Both the position numbers and the translations under genes were made by a program. The notes under the pieces were generated by a model. It searched no databases and was not told where the DNA came from. It saw only the letters and a program-made list of their open reading frames with translations. A stretch of DNA of 5,488 bases. It comes from Bacillota bacterium (GTDB lineage: Bacteria > Bacillota > Clostridia > Lachnospirales > Cellulosilyticaceae). Within the stretch, counting starts at the first letter, position 1. Each line of letters starts with the position of its first letter. The DNA lies in NCBI GenBank assembly GCA_023457875.1, contig JAEXBC010000283.1, forward strand, positions 1 to 5,488, written 5' to 3'. Of the stretch, positions 1 to 5,488 are shown piece by piece.

Positions 1-140
1 GTATAACCTGATAAAGTTCGTTTGTTAGAATACGTATTGAAGGCACTCTGCACTTTGTAACTAGCCCATAGGGGAATAATCATCATCGCAAGTGTAATCA
101 ACAAAAACGTACTATTACCACCCATAAAATAATTTGACAT
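1..140 (-). CDS. Zinc metallopeptidase, YugP-like, N-terminal fragment
   Basis: The gene starts with ATG at 140 and runs off the window edge, leaving 46 complete codons. The protein begins MSNYFMGGNS, followed by a hydrophobic segment at about residues 11-27 that looks like a membrane anchor. Then comes a polar stretch (SYKVQSAFNTYSNKRTLSGY) that resembles the start of the YugP-type neutral zinc metallopeptidase family, where an N-terminal membrane helix precedes a K-x-x-S-x-x-N-x-Y-S motif. The catalytic HExxH motif of that family would lie beyond the window, so protease activity is inferred. AAGGAG at 154-149 sits 8 nt before the ATG and supports this start. The gene begins 18 nt after the fmt stop, so it is probably the next gene of the same operon; a peptidase gene after def-fmt is common in clostridia. 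It could be another small membrane protein, but position and N-terminus together make the call likely. Confidence 0.72.
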   Translation of the reverse strand, partial: MSNYFMGGNSTFLLITLAMMIIPLWASYKVQSAFNTYSNKRTLSGY

Positions 141-148
141 ATGCCTCA

Positions 149-154
149 CTCCTT
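149..154 (-). promoter_or_regulatory. Ribosome binding site of the metallopeptidase gene
   Basis: The minus strand reads AAGGAG, 8 nt before the ATG at 140. It lies wholly in the 18-nt gap after the fmt stop codon. It fixes the start of a gene that is cut off by the window edge and otherwise easy to overlook. Confidence 0.75.
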
Positions 155-158
155 ACAT

Positions 159-1100
159 CTATATGCCAAGTACCATTCCGATTTCAATCGAATTACCTTT
201 AATATACTCTGAAACTGGCATACGCTTTTTATTTGGCATCTGAATCTCTTTAATACATAGACTTCCATCTAAAGTCTTTACAAAAACGCCTTCCTTGTCA
301 ACACGTAAAACCGTGCCAGGATCCGCCTTATCGTTATTTCCTTCCACAACACTAGCATTCCAAATCTTCATCACTTCGCCTTTGTAATAAGTATATCCAC
401 CTGGCCAAGGATTTAAGCCCCTAATCAGGGCACTAATTTTGCTAGATTTGTTGTCCCATTTAATTTCTCCCAGGGACTTTTCAATAATGGGCGCATAGGT
501 TGCCTCACTATTTACTTGTTTGGTTCTTTCTAGTTTGCCTTCAAGAAGGAGGATTAAAGCTTCTTGGAGTGCCTTCGCCCCTACTTCCTTCATTTTATCA
601 TGAAGAGAGGCATAGGTATCCTCTTTGCTAATGACCATTTCTTTCTTCAAAAGCATATCTCCTGTATCCATACCTTTATCCATATACATAATGGTTACGC
701 CTGTTATAGGCTCTTCATTGAGAATAGCCCATTGAATAGGTGCAGCTCCTCTGTACTTTGGAAGCAAAGAGCCATGCACATTAATACAACCATATCTAGG
801 AAGCGCCAAAATACTTTCAGGAAGAATCTGTCCAAATGCTACTACTACTATAATATCTGGATTTAAAGATTGTATGTGCTTATAAAAAGCTTCATCTGTC
901 CTTATTTTTTCCGGCTGTAGCACTAGCAAATTATGGCGCAGTGCTACTTCCTTTACAGGTGGCATACTTTCCTTTTTGCCTCTTCCCTTTGGTTTATCAG
1001 GCTGGGTTACCACAGCACTGATGCTATGATTGCTATCTATTAACATCTCTAAAGTTGGTACAGCAAAATCTGGCGTACCCATAAAAACTACATTCATCAT
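159..1100 (-). CDS. fmt: Methionyl-tRNA formyltransferase
   Basis: Fmt transfers a formyl group from 10-formyltetrahydrofolate to Met on initiator tRNA in the cytoplasm, giving the fMet-tRNA used to start bacterial proteins. The 313-residue length is normal. The N-terminal formyltransferase domain (about residues 1-190) opens with VFMGTPDF, and the charged loop QPDKPKGRGKK at 33-43 matches the family's tRNA-recognition loop. The catalytic Asn-His-Asp set is visible as N107 and H109 in INVHGSLLP and D145 in MDTGD. The C-terminal tRNA-binding domain (about 205-305) contains GLNPWPGG at 228-235. Two ATG codons lie in tandem at 1100 and 1097. The AAAGGAGG ribosome site is 4 nt from the first and 7 nt from the second, so initiation at 1097 (MNVVFMGTPDF) is the better biological guess. 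The gene follows def by 22 nt; the two products act at opposite ends of the formyl-methionine cycle. No frameshift or missing key residue is seen. Confidence 0.97.
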   Translation of the reverse strand: MMNVVFMGTPDFAVPTLEMLIDSNHSISAVVTQPDKPKGRGKKESMPPVKEVALRHNLLVLQPEKIRTDEAFYKHIQSLNPDIIVVVAFGQILPESILALPRYGCINVHGSLLPKYRGAAPIQWAILNEEPITGVTIMYMDKGMDTGDMLLKKEMVISKEDTYASLHDKMKEVGAKALQEALILLLEGKLERTKQVNSEATYAPIIEKSLGEIKWDNKSSKISALIRGLNPWPGGYTYYKGEVMKIWNASVVEGNNDKADPGTVLRVDKEGVFVKTLDGSLCIKEIQMPNKKRMPVSEYIKGNSIEIGMVLGI

Positions 1101-1104
1101 GTCT

Positions 1105-1112
1105 CCTCCTTT
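1105..1112 (-). promoter_or_regulatory. Ribosome binding site of fmt, bearing on its start
   Basis: The minus strand reads AAAGGAGG. It is 4 nt from the ATG at 1100, which is tight, and 7 nt from the ATG at 1097, which is near the usual optimum. This favours the second of the tandem ATG codons as the main fmt start. Confidence 0.8.
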
Positions 1113-1122
1113 CTTGCTACAT

Positions 1123-1581
1123 CTACTCTACTTCAACCAAATCGCCTTCCACAATATCAATAAAGAGCTTTCCTTGTAAATGATCAAATTCATGAAGCAT
1201 GGCGCGTGCCATAAATTCAGTTCCCTCTATTTCAAAAGTATTGCCATGACGATCTTGGGCACGCATTTTCACATAATTAGGCCTTCTAACTGAACCGTAT
1301 CTTTTAGGTACACTAAGGCACCCCTCTTCTCCAAATTGCTCTCCATCTGTAGCGATAATTTCTGGATTTACGAACTCTATTGGTCCTTCTCCAATGTCCA
1401 CAATAAATACTCTTTTAAGGACACCAACCTGTGGTGCAGCAATTCCTACTCCTTCAGCTAAATACATGGTTTCTTTCATATCATCTATCAAAGTGCCTAA
1501 GTGATCATCAAATTTAGTAACTCCCTTTGATATTTTTCTAAGTACCTCTTCATTCTCAGTCCTAATTGTCCGAATAGCCAT
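1123..1581 (-). CDS. def: Peptide deformylase
   Basis: Def is a metal-dependent hydrolase that removes the formyl group from the N-terminal Met of new polypeptides as they leave the ribosome. All three family motifs are intact: GVGIAAPQVG at residues 44-53 (with Q51), EGCLS at 86-90, and HEFDH at 130-134. C88, H130 and H134 are the expected metal ligands (usually Fe2+ in vivo), and E131 is the catalytic acid/base. At 152 residues it is a compact form that ends shortly after the catalytic helix, without the longer C-terminal helix of the E. coli enzyme. The ATG at 1581 is preceded by AAAGGAGG about 5 nt away, and that site follows directly on the priA stop (14 nt between genes), so translation is probably coupled to priA. 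The next gene, fmt, makes the formylated Met whose formyl group Def removes. No unusual residues were noticed. Confidence 0.97.
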   Translation of the reverse strand: MAIRTIRTENEEVLRKISKGVTKFDDHLGTLIDDMKETMYLAEGVGIAAPQVGVLKRVFIVDIGEGPIEFVNPEIIATDGEQFGEEGCLSVPKRYGSVRRPNYVKMRAQDRHGNTFEIEGTEFMARAMLHEFDHLQGKLFIDIVEGDLVEVE

Positions 1582-1595
1582 AATGACCTCCTTTA

Positions 1596-3854
1596 TTATA
1601 ATAGGGTTAGGGGATTAACATCCCATTGTATTTTTATATCAGTTAGTTTTTCTTTATTATAAAACTTTTCTAAGCAAAATTTGCCATAAACTAATAATTT
1701 TTCTCGCTGTTCACCTAATATCAGTAGTCTCCACCTATATTCATCACCAATTTTACTAATTACTGCGCTAGTTGGTCCAATCACGCGAAAATGACTTTGC
1801 CCTCTTTCACTATAGTGCCGATAATATTGACTGAGCAGTTGGGTGACACGAACGACTTCCTTCTCATTTTTTCCTGTCACAAGAAGAGAAAAAATATGAC
1901 TATAAGGTGGATAAGCTAAAGCACTTCGATTGCTTAGTTCTTGCTGATAAAAAAAGTCCTGCTGATTATTTTTAATTACCTCCATCACCATATGGTCTGG
2001 ATTATAGGTTTGAATAATCACTTTTCCTTTGTTTTCTCCTCTACCAGCACGTCCCATAGCTTGAGTCAAAAGCTGATAAGTTCTTTCATTGCTTCTAAAA
2101 TCCTGCATAAACAAAGACATATCCGCTGAAAGTACACCCACAAGCGTCACATCTGGAAAATCATGTCCCTTGGCAATCATTTGTGTACCAATAAGTAATC
2201 GAATCTCTTTTTTTCTAAAGGCACTTAATATCTTTTCATGTCCATTTTTGCCTGTCGTCGTATCCATATCCATCCTGGCAACACCATATTCACCAAAACA
2301 CGAGGCAAGGTAAGCTTCAACTTTTTCAGTACCACTTCCAAAAAAACGGATGTATTTGCTGCCACATTCTGGACATATCGTAGGTACAGGCGCTGTTTTA
2401 CCACAATAATGGCATTGTAAATTTTCACTAGCTGCATGATAGGTCATAGAAACATCACAGTGGTCACATTTAATCACATAGCCACAGCTTCTACAATTAA
2501 TAAATGTAGAATGTCCTCTTCGATTCAAAAGCAACATCACTTGCCCATCTGCTTCCAGTGCAGCTTTAATCTCCTCATAAAGGCGCCCACTTAACACCGT
2601 ATTATTGCCGCGTTGCATCTCTAGCCGCATATCTACTATTTCAACCTGCGGTAAGATTGCTTCACCAATACGATTTTTAAGACAGATTAAGTCATACCCT
2701 CCTGTTTTAGCAGCATAATAGCTTTCTAAACTAGGGGTAGCTGTGGCTAATAATACCACGCCATTATTTTGCTGCATCAACCACTTGGCAACATCCACTG
2801 CATGATACTTAGGTGCCACTTCTGACTTATAGCTCACTTCATGCTCTTCATCCACAACAATAAGACGAAGGTTAGGAAGGGGCATAAAAATCGCACTTCT
2901 TGGACCAATAATAATGGACACTTCACCTGCTTTAGCCTTCATGTATAGCCGCTGTCTTTCTTTAGCACTCATCCGGCTATGACTTAAGGCGACCCGCTCT
3001 CCAAATCGCTCTTTAAAACGGGATAAAGTCTGCTGCGTAAGGGCAATCTCTGGTACCAAGACAAGGACACTGCCCCCTTCTTGTAAAACTTCTCTAATAG
3101 TATGCAAAAACACTTCTGTTTTTCCACTTCCAGTAACTCCCTCTAGTAAAACCGTACGATAAGCCCTTTCTTTTAATAAAGCCTTCAAGTAATCCACAGC
3201 ATATTGCTGTTCTTCATATAAGCTTTTAAAGGGTTCCTCTGAAATAGACTGCTCTAACAGATGAATTTCTTCTTCTTTTATTTCAACACACTGATTTTTT
3301 TCTAGGGTCTTAAGAGAAGAAAGACTCACCTTTTCATTTTGAGAGAGCTGTTTATAGCTTACCTTGGTATACTTCTTAAGATAATCTATAATCCATAGCT
3401 GCTTATCAAAACCCCTTTTGTGTATATGCGCATCACAATATAACCTAAGATGGTCGGTATCTTGGGTTAAAGAAATCATTCTTTCTAGCTTAGATTCTCT
3501 TGCAATAGGGGCATCCTTTAAGCCTGGCGGGATGACCACATCAATTGCAGCTGCATAACTGGTGGCATAATAATCTACAATGAACTTCACTAAACCTAGT
3601 TGATAAGATGATAACAAAGGTTCTTCATCTATTCGTATGCTCAACTTTTTTAGGCGATAAGTACTTTTTGGCACTTCATTCATCAGCTCAATCACATATC
3701 CCACTTGAAGGTGATTGTTTTTACCAAAAGGAACCTTAACCCGCTCTCCCACCTGTATATAGGGGGCAATCTCAGGCGATACCTCATAGGTAAAGGGACG
3801 ATCAATTTCACTCACTGTAGCAAATTGAATGATTACTTGTGCGTAGCAAGGCAT
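1596..3854 (-). CDS. priA: Primosomal replication restart helicase PriA
   Basis: PriA is a 3'-to-5' superfamily 2 DNA helicase that recognises stalled or collapsed replication forks and reloads the replisome. The 752-residue protein has the full layout: an N-terminal 3'-DNA-binding domain (about 1-105, with DRPFTYEV at 18-25), a winged-helix region (about 120-200), helicase lobe 1, lobe 2 and a C-terminal domain (about 640-752). Motifs seen are Walker A GVTGSGKT at 239-246, DEEH at 335-338, TATPS at 371-375, GTQMIAKGHDFP at 556-567 and QAMGRAGRG at 598-606. Eight cysteines in four pairs (454/457, 463/466, 481/484, 494/497) form the two zinc sites inserted in lobe 2. ATG at 3854 is supported by GAGGTGA at 3867-3861, 6 nt upstream. 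The stop codon overlaps the start of the def ribosome-site region. The gene is separated from rpoZ by an unusual 81-bp gap holding a hairpin, where many relatives have coaBC. All catalytic residues are present, so the gene looks functional. Confidence 0.97.
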   Translation of the reverse strand: MPCYAQVIIQFATVSEIDRPFTYEVSPEIAPYIQVGERVKVPFGKNNHLQVGYVIELMNEVPKSTYRLKKLSIRIDEEPLLSSYQLGLVKFIVDYYATSYAAAIDVVIPPGLKDAPIARESKLERMISLTQDTDHLRLYCDAHIHKRGFDKQLWIIDYLKKYTKVSYKQLSQNEKVSLSSLKTLEKNQCVEIKEEEIHLLEQSISEEPFKSLYEEQQYAVDYLKALLKERAYRTVLLEGVTGSGKTEVFLHTIREVLQEGGSVLVLVPEIALTQQTLSRFKERFGERVALSHSRMSAKERQRLYMKAKAGEVSIIIGPRSAIFMPLPNLRLIVVDEEHEVSYKSEVAPKYHAVDVAKWLMQQNNGVVLLATATPSLESYYAAKTGGYDLICLKNRIGEAILPQVEIVDMRLEMQRGNNTVLSGRLYEEIKAALEADGQVMLLLNRRGHSTFINCRSCGYVIKCDHCDVSMTYHAASENLQCHYCGKTAPVPTICPECGSKYIRFFGSGTEKVEAYLASCFGEYGVARMDMDTTTGKNGHEKILSAFRKKEIRLLIGTQMIAKGHDFPDVTLVGVLSADMSLFMQDFRSNERTYQLLTQAMGRAGRGENKGKVIIQTYNPDHMVMEVIKNNQQDFFYQQELSNRSALAYPPYSHIFSLLVTGKNEKEVVRVTQLLSQYYRHYSERGQSHFRVIGPTSAVISKIGDEYRWRLLILGEQREKLLVYGKFCLEKFYNKEKLTDIKIQWDVNPLTLL

Positions 3855-3860
3855 ATTTAT

Positions 3861-3867
3861 TCACCTC
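3861..3867 (-). promoter_or_regulatory. Ribosome binding site of priA
   Basis: The minus strand reads GAGGTGA, 6 nt before the ATG at 3854. It is weaker than the AGGAGG sites of the neighbouring genes, and it lies about 26 nt beyond the intergenic hairpin. It is the only credible site for this start. Confidence 0.65.
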
Positions 3868-3892
3868 TTCCTTAAATAGGCGTTGATGCTAA

Positions 3893-3922
3893 GAAGCCTG
3901 CTAGCTAAAGCCAGCAGACTTC
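3893..3922 (-). other. Strong RNA hairpin between rpoZ and priA
   Basis: In the minus-strand transcript, 13 bases (3922-3910) pair with 13 bases (3905-3893) around a UUUA loop (3909-3906). Eleven pairs are Watson-Crick and two are G-U wobbles. On the plus strand the two wobbles become A-C mismatches, so the full helix exists only in the sense RNA of the operon. The bases after the stem read UUAGCAUCAACG and lack a U-tract, so it is not a standard intrinsic terminator. It may be an RNA processing or 3'-end protection structure separating rpoZ from priA, or a degraded terminator. No protein or ligand partner can be named. Confidence 0.7.
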
Positions 3923-3924
3923 AA
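3901..3924 (-). other. Seven-codon mini-ORF with TTG start, unproven
   Basis: A TTG at 3924 lies 4 nt after a strong AAGGAGG and opens a frame of seven codons (MKSAGFS if TTG initiates) that stops at TAG 3903-3901, inside the 3' arm of the hairpin. If a ribosome translated it, it would melt the hairpin. TTG initiation with a short spacer is possible but weak, and so short a frame can easily arise by chance. It is recorded because the ribosome site otherwise has no gene. It is not claimed as a gene. Confidence 0.2.
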
Positions 3925-3928
3925 TAGG

Positions 3929-3935
3929 CCTCCTT
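3929..3935 (-). promoter_or_regulatory. Orphan Shine-Dalgarno after rpoZ
   Basis: The minus strand reads AAGGAGG starting immediately after the rpoZ TAA stop. No ATG or GTG gene follows at a usable distance; priA starts 74 nt further on with its own site. In relatives with the order rpoZ-coaBC-priA, a ribosome site in exactly this place would serve coaBC. It may therefore be a leftover of a lost gene, or it may serve the tiny TTG frame at 3924. Confidence 0.6.
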
Positions 3936-4268
3936 TTAGTTTGTTGTTTCAGTTTCTTCTTCTACAGGAGGATGATATTCTCGCATACGAATGCTACCCT
4001 CATAGATTTCATCTACTGCAATGGAAATAGGCTTTTGATTTTTTAATAATTCATTTAACTGGGCTGCCTCTTTCATCTTCATTAAGTCAAAGTTTTTTTC
4101 TCCAGTTTTATCCGCTTCCTTTGTAGCAGCTGCCTGTTCATTAATGATATCAATGATGTACCTTGCTCTTTTTGAAGCAGCAACAACAATAGAATAGCGA
4201 CTTGTAAGCTTTGAAGTACCTTCCTTATTTAGTTTTTGCATGATTTGCGTATAAGATGGTTGTAACAT
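3936..4268 (-). CDS. rpoZ: DNA-directed RNA polymerase omega subunit
   Basis: Omega is the small subunit that wraps the C-terminal part of beta-prime and helps RNA polymerase assemble and stay stable. The family core is visible as SRYSIVVAASKRARYIID at residues 23-40 and KPISIAVDEI at 79-88, joined by a helical region. At 110 residues it is longer than the roughly 65-90 common in Bacillota. The extra length is a charged, Ala/Lys/Glu-rich stretch at about 45-78 and an acidic tail ending EEETETTN. ATG at 4268 is preceded by AGGAGG with 7 nt spacing, and that site overlaps the gmk stop codon (11 nt between genes), so coupling to gmk is likely. The gmk-rpoZ pair is widely conserved in bacteria and strengthens the call. 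An 81-bp gap with an orphan ribosome site and a hairpin follows it. No frame damage is visible. Confidence 0.94.
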   Translation of the reverse strand: MLQPSYTQIMQKLNKEGTSKLTSRYSIVVAASKRARYIIDIINEQAAATKEADKTGEKNFDLMKMKEAAQLNELLKNQKPISIAVDEIYEGSIRMREYHPPVEEETETTN

Positions 4269-4279
4269 AATTCTTCCTC

Positions 4280-4882
4280 CTAATTATGGATAACATTTTC
4301 TATTTCTTCATGATAGCGACTGCTTTTTAGTTTCTCAGCTTGAACAATACTTTCTATCTTTTGAACAGCAAGGTCCAAACGATCATTCATGACAATATAA
4401 TCATAAGTCGTATAAAGACTTAACTCCTCCCTTGCCCGCTTTAATCTTTGCGAAATAACGTCGCTAGACTCAGTGTTTCTTCCTACCAAACGATTTTCAA
4501 GTTCAGTTAAAGAGGGGGGAATCACAAAAATAAAGATGGCGTCTTTATAAATTTCTTTAATCTGAGCTGCTCCTTGTACTTCAATTTCTAGTATAACATC
4601 TTTTCCCTTTTTTACACCCTCTTCGATGAAAGCTTTGGGTGTCCCATAATAGTTTTCGCAAAAACAAGCATATTCTAATAGCTGATTTTGGGCAATCATC
4701 TCTTCAAACTGTTCTTTTGTCTTAAAGAAATAGTGTACACCTTCCTCTTCACCTTGTCTAGGCGAACGTGTGGTGGCAGAAATAGAAAGCAAAAATTGTT
4801 CGTTTTTTATAAGTTCTTTTACAATCGTCCCTTTACCTGAACCTGAAGGCCCAGATAGAACGATTTTTAATCCGTCTTTCAT
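4280..4882 (-). CDS. gmk: Guanylate kinase
   Basis: Gmk phosphorylates GMP (and dGMP) to GDP with ATP in the cytoplasm, feeding GTP and dGTP synthesis. At 200 residues it has the normal length. The P-loop GPSGSGKGT occupies residues 11-19. The GMP-binding region follows with SATTRSPRQGE at 35-45, Y51 and the E70-Y79 segment, then LEIEVQGA at 98-105 and the arginine-rich lid GRNTESSDVISQRLKRAREE at 134-153. ATG at 4882 has AAGGAG 6 nt upstream, overlapping the remA stop codon (10 nt between genes). Its stop codon in turn overlaps the rpoZ ribosome site, so remA, gmk and rpoZ look translationally linked. In Bacillota this enzyme is a known target of inhibition by (p)ppGpp, though nothing in this sequence alone tests that. 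No missing active-site residues were seen. Confidence 0.97.
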   Translation of the reverse strand: MKDGLKIVLSGPSGSGKGTIVKELIKNEQFLLSISATTRSPRQGEEEGVHYFFKTKEQFEEMIAQNQLLEYACFCENYYGTPKAFIEEGVKKGKDVILEIEVQGAAQIKEIYKDAIFIFVIPPSLTELENRLVGRNTESSDVISQRLKRAREELSLYTTYDYIVMNDRLDLAVQKIESIVQAEKLKSSRYHEEIENVIHN

Positions 4883-4892
4883 AACCTACTCC

Positions 4893-5138
4893 TTATTCTT
4901 TTGTACTCATCAATCGACTTGCCATGGTATCTGGTTGTAGTGCCGACAAAATCACTTGATGATTATCCGTAATAATAACACCTCTGGTTTTTCGCCCTTG
5001 GGTGGCATCAATCAGCTGGGATTTTTCCCTTGCCTCACCAATAAGCCTTTTGATGGGTGCTGATTCAGCTGTAACAATGGCAACAATGCGTTCAACAGCA
5101 ACAATATTTCCATATCCAATATTGATAAATTGATTCAT
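4893..5138 (-). CDS. remA: RemA-family DNA-binding regulator (DUF370)
   Basis: RemA is a small oligomeric DNA-binding protein. In Bacillus subtilis it activates biofilm matrix operons and osmoprotection genes. This 81-residue protein matches it along its length: [10 protein letters not shown] at residues 4-13, ESAPIKRLI at 25-33, [12 protein letters not shown] at 42-53 and [10 protein letters not shown] at 62-71. R17, and the basic pair R49-K50, align by eye with the B. subtilis basic positions R18 and R50-R51; the second of that pair is Lys here. It ends 8 or so residues earlier than the B. subtilis protein. ATG at 5138 follows the yicC stop by 8 nt, with AGGTGA close upstream, so it is probably co-translated with yicC. 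The position between yicC and gmk is the standard one in Bacillota. Its targets here are unknown; a matrix role is inferred from Bacillus and may not hold in an anaerobe. Confidence 0.93.
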   Translation of the reverse strand: MNQFINIGYGNIVAVERIVAIVTAESAPIKRLIGEAREKSQLIDATQGRKTRGVIITDNHQVILSALQPDTMASRLMSTKE

Positions 5139-5146
5139 CAGTTCAC

Positions 5147-5488
5147 CTACTCCAAATTTTGAACTTGTTCTCTTATTTTTTCAATTTCTGTCTTAAGCAA
5201 TACGACAACCTGAGTGATTTCATAGTCGTTTGCCTTGGAACCAATGGTATTTGTTTCGCGATTCATTTCTTGCATTAAAAAATCAAGCTTACGTCCTACG
5301 ACACCACCTATTTTAATGATATTCTCCAGCTGTAAAAAATGGCTTTGAAGTCTAATGATTTCCTCATCAATGGCACATTTATCTGCAAACAAGGCCACCT
5401 CTGTAGCTAATCTAGCTTCATCTAAGGGTACTTCTTCTCCTAAAAGCTGATTAAGTCTTGCTTGCAATTTTTCCTTGTAGCTTATATC
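5147..5488 (-). CDS. YicC/YloC-type endoribonuclease, C-terminal part
   Basis: The last 113 residues of a protein that enters from the window edge; the full family length is about 290. The frame is open from the first base ([11 protein letters not shown]...). A TTG at 5467 is an internal Leu codon and not the start. The visible part is the family's C-terminal domain (DUF1732): EEIIRLQSH at about residues 42-50 of the fragment, then the signature [14 protein letters not shown] at 65-78 and NTIGSKAND at 80-88, ending in a helix. E. coli YicC is described as an endoribonuclease acting on RNAs such as RyhB; the role of the Bacillota homologue YloC is less clear, so RNA cleavage is a family-based inference. 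It is the most upstream gene seen, and remA follows after 8 nt. The operon promoter must lie beyond the window, in front of this gene or further back. Confidence 0.93.
   Translation of the reverse strand, partial: DISYKEKLQARLNQLLGEEVPLDEARLATEVALFADKCAIDEEIIRLQSHFLQLENIIKIGGVVGRKLDFLMQEMNRETNTIGSKANDYEITQVVVLLKTEIEKIREQVQNLE

Larger units (their letters stand above)
3871..3929. repeat. 11-bp imperfect direct repeat flanking a hairpin
   Basis: Read on the minus strand, GCCTATTGAAG (3929-3919) and GCCTATTTAAG (3881-3871) match at 10 of 11 positions in the same orientation. They lie on either side of most of the hairpin, with 37 nt between them; the first copy overlaps the outer end of the hairpin's 5' arm. 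Such an arrangement can mark a short duplication, a small insertion, or the scar of a deletion between repeats. It could also be chance in an AT-rich spacer. Confidence 0.5.

Noticed and set aside
153..158. ATG immediately followed by TAA between fmt and the metallopeptidase gene as a start-stop control element
   Set aside because: It has no ribosome site of its own at a proper distance, and the triplets overlap the spacer and ribosome site of the next gene. Chance is the simplest explanation.
564..866. Plus-strand open frame of 100 codons inside fmt
   Set aside because: It lies entirely opposite the conserved fmt coding sequence, its translation resembles no family I recognise, and no ribosome site was noted. 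It is a shadow of fmt.
1595..1600. Perfect TATAAT (minus strand) just before def as an internal promoter
   Set aside because: The hexamer 17 nt upstream is GGATGT, a poor match to TTGACA, and there is no extended TG. The TATAAT arises from the last priA codons plus its stop and is more likely incidental.
1941..2437. Several 60-74-codon open frames on both strands within priA
   Set aside because: All overlap the conserved helicase lobe 2 and C-terminal domain of PriA in other frames. Their translations are low-complexity or unrelated to known families.
3893..3922. Hairpin after rpoZ as a rho-independent terminator
   Set aside because: The stem is strong but the following bases (UUAGCAUCAACG) contain no U-tract, and priA downstream has no visible promoter. 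Full termination here would leave priA-def-fmt without transcription.
5147..5467. TTG at 5467 as the start of a 106-residue yicC gene
   Set aside because: The frame stays open to the window edge at 5488, and the extra residues (DISYKEK) continue the YicC helix. The TTG is an internal Leu codon, and the gene is simply cut by the window.
1..5488. CRISPR arrays, tRNA or rRNA genes, insertion sequences, phage or defence genes
   Set aside because: Coding sequence fills nearly the whole window with intact housekeeping genes on one strand. No repeat arrays, transposase motifs, tRNA-like folds or defence proteins were seen.

Overview
This window is a stretch of ordinary housekeeping chromosome from a low-GC Gram-positive bacterium, most likely a member of the class Clostridia (Bacillota). 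Three things point there: the gene order yicC-remA-gmk-rpoZ-priA-def-fmt-zinc metallopeptidase, the presence of RemA, and strong AGGAGG-type ribosome binding sites before nearly every gene. The proteins are of clostridial/lachnospiral type, but I cannot name a genus from the sequence alone.

Every gene lies on the minus strand, so transcription runs from position 5488 towards 1. In that order they are: the C-terminal part of a YicC-type endoribonuclease (cut by the window edge), RemA, guanylate kinase, the omega subunit of RNA polymerase, an 81-bp gap, primosomal helicase PriA, peptide deformylase, methionyl-tRNA formyltransferase, and the first 46 codons of a membrane-anchored zinc metallopeptidase (cut by the other edge). 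Apart from the 81-bp gap, junctions are only 8 to 22 nt. Several stop codons overlap the next gene's Shine-Dalgarno sequence, which is typical of one co-transcribed, translationally coupled operon. No operon promoter and no convincing intrinsic terminator lie inside the window.

The genes join nucleotide supply (Gmk), transcription (omega), biofilm or regulatory control (RemA), RNA turnover (YicC), replication restart (PriA) and the formyl-methionine cycle. In that cycle Fmt adds the formyl group to initiator tRNA and Def removes it from the new protein.

The one place that repays attention is the rpoZ-priA gap (3855-3935). Many relatives carry coaBC here; this window has none. The gap keeps a strong Shine-Dalgarno sequence with no normal gene behind it. 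It also holds a 13-bp hairpin that pairs fully only in the minus-strand RNA, a seven-codon TTG mini-ORF running into that hairpin, and an 11-bp near-perfect direct repeat around it. It could be a gene-loss scar, an RNA processing or stability element, or a small leader. I found no new enzymatic or defence system in this window.
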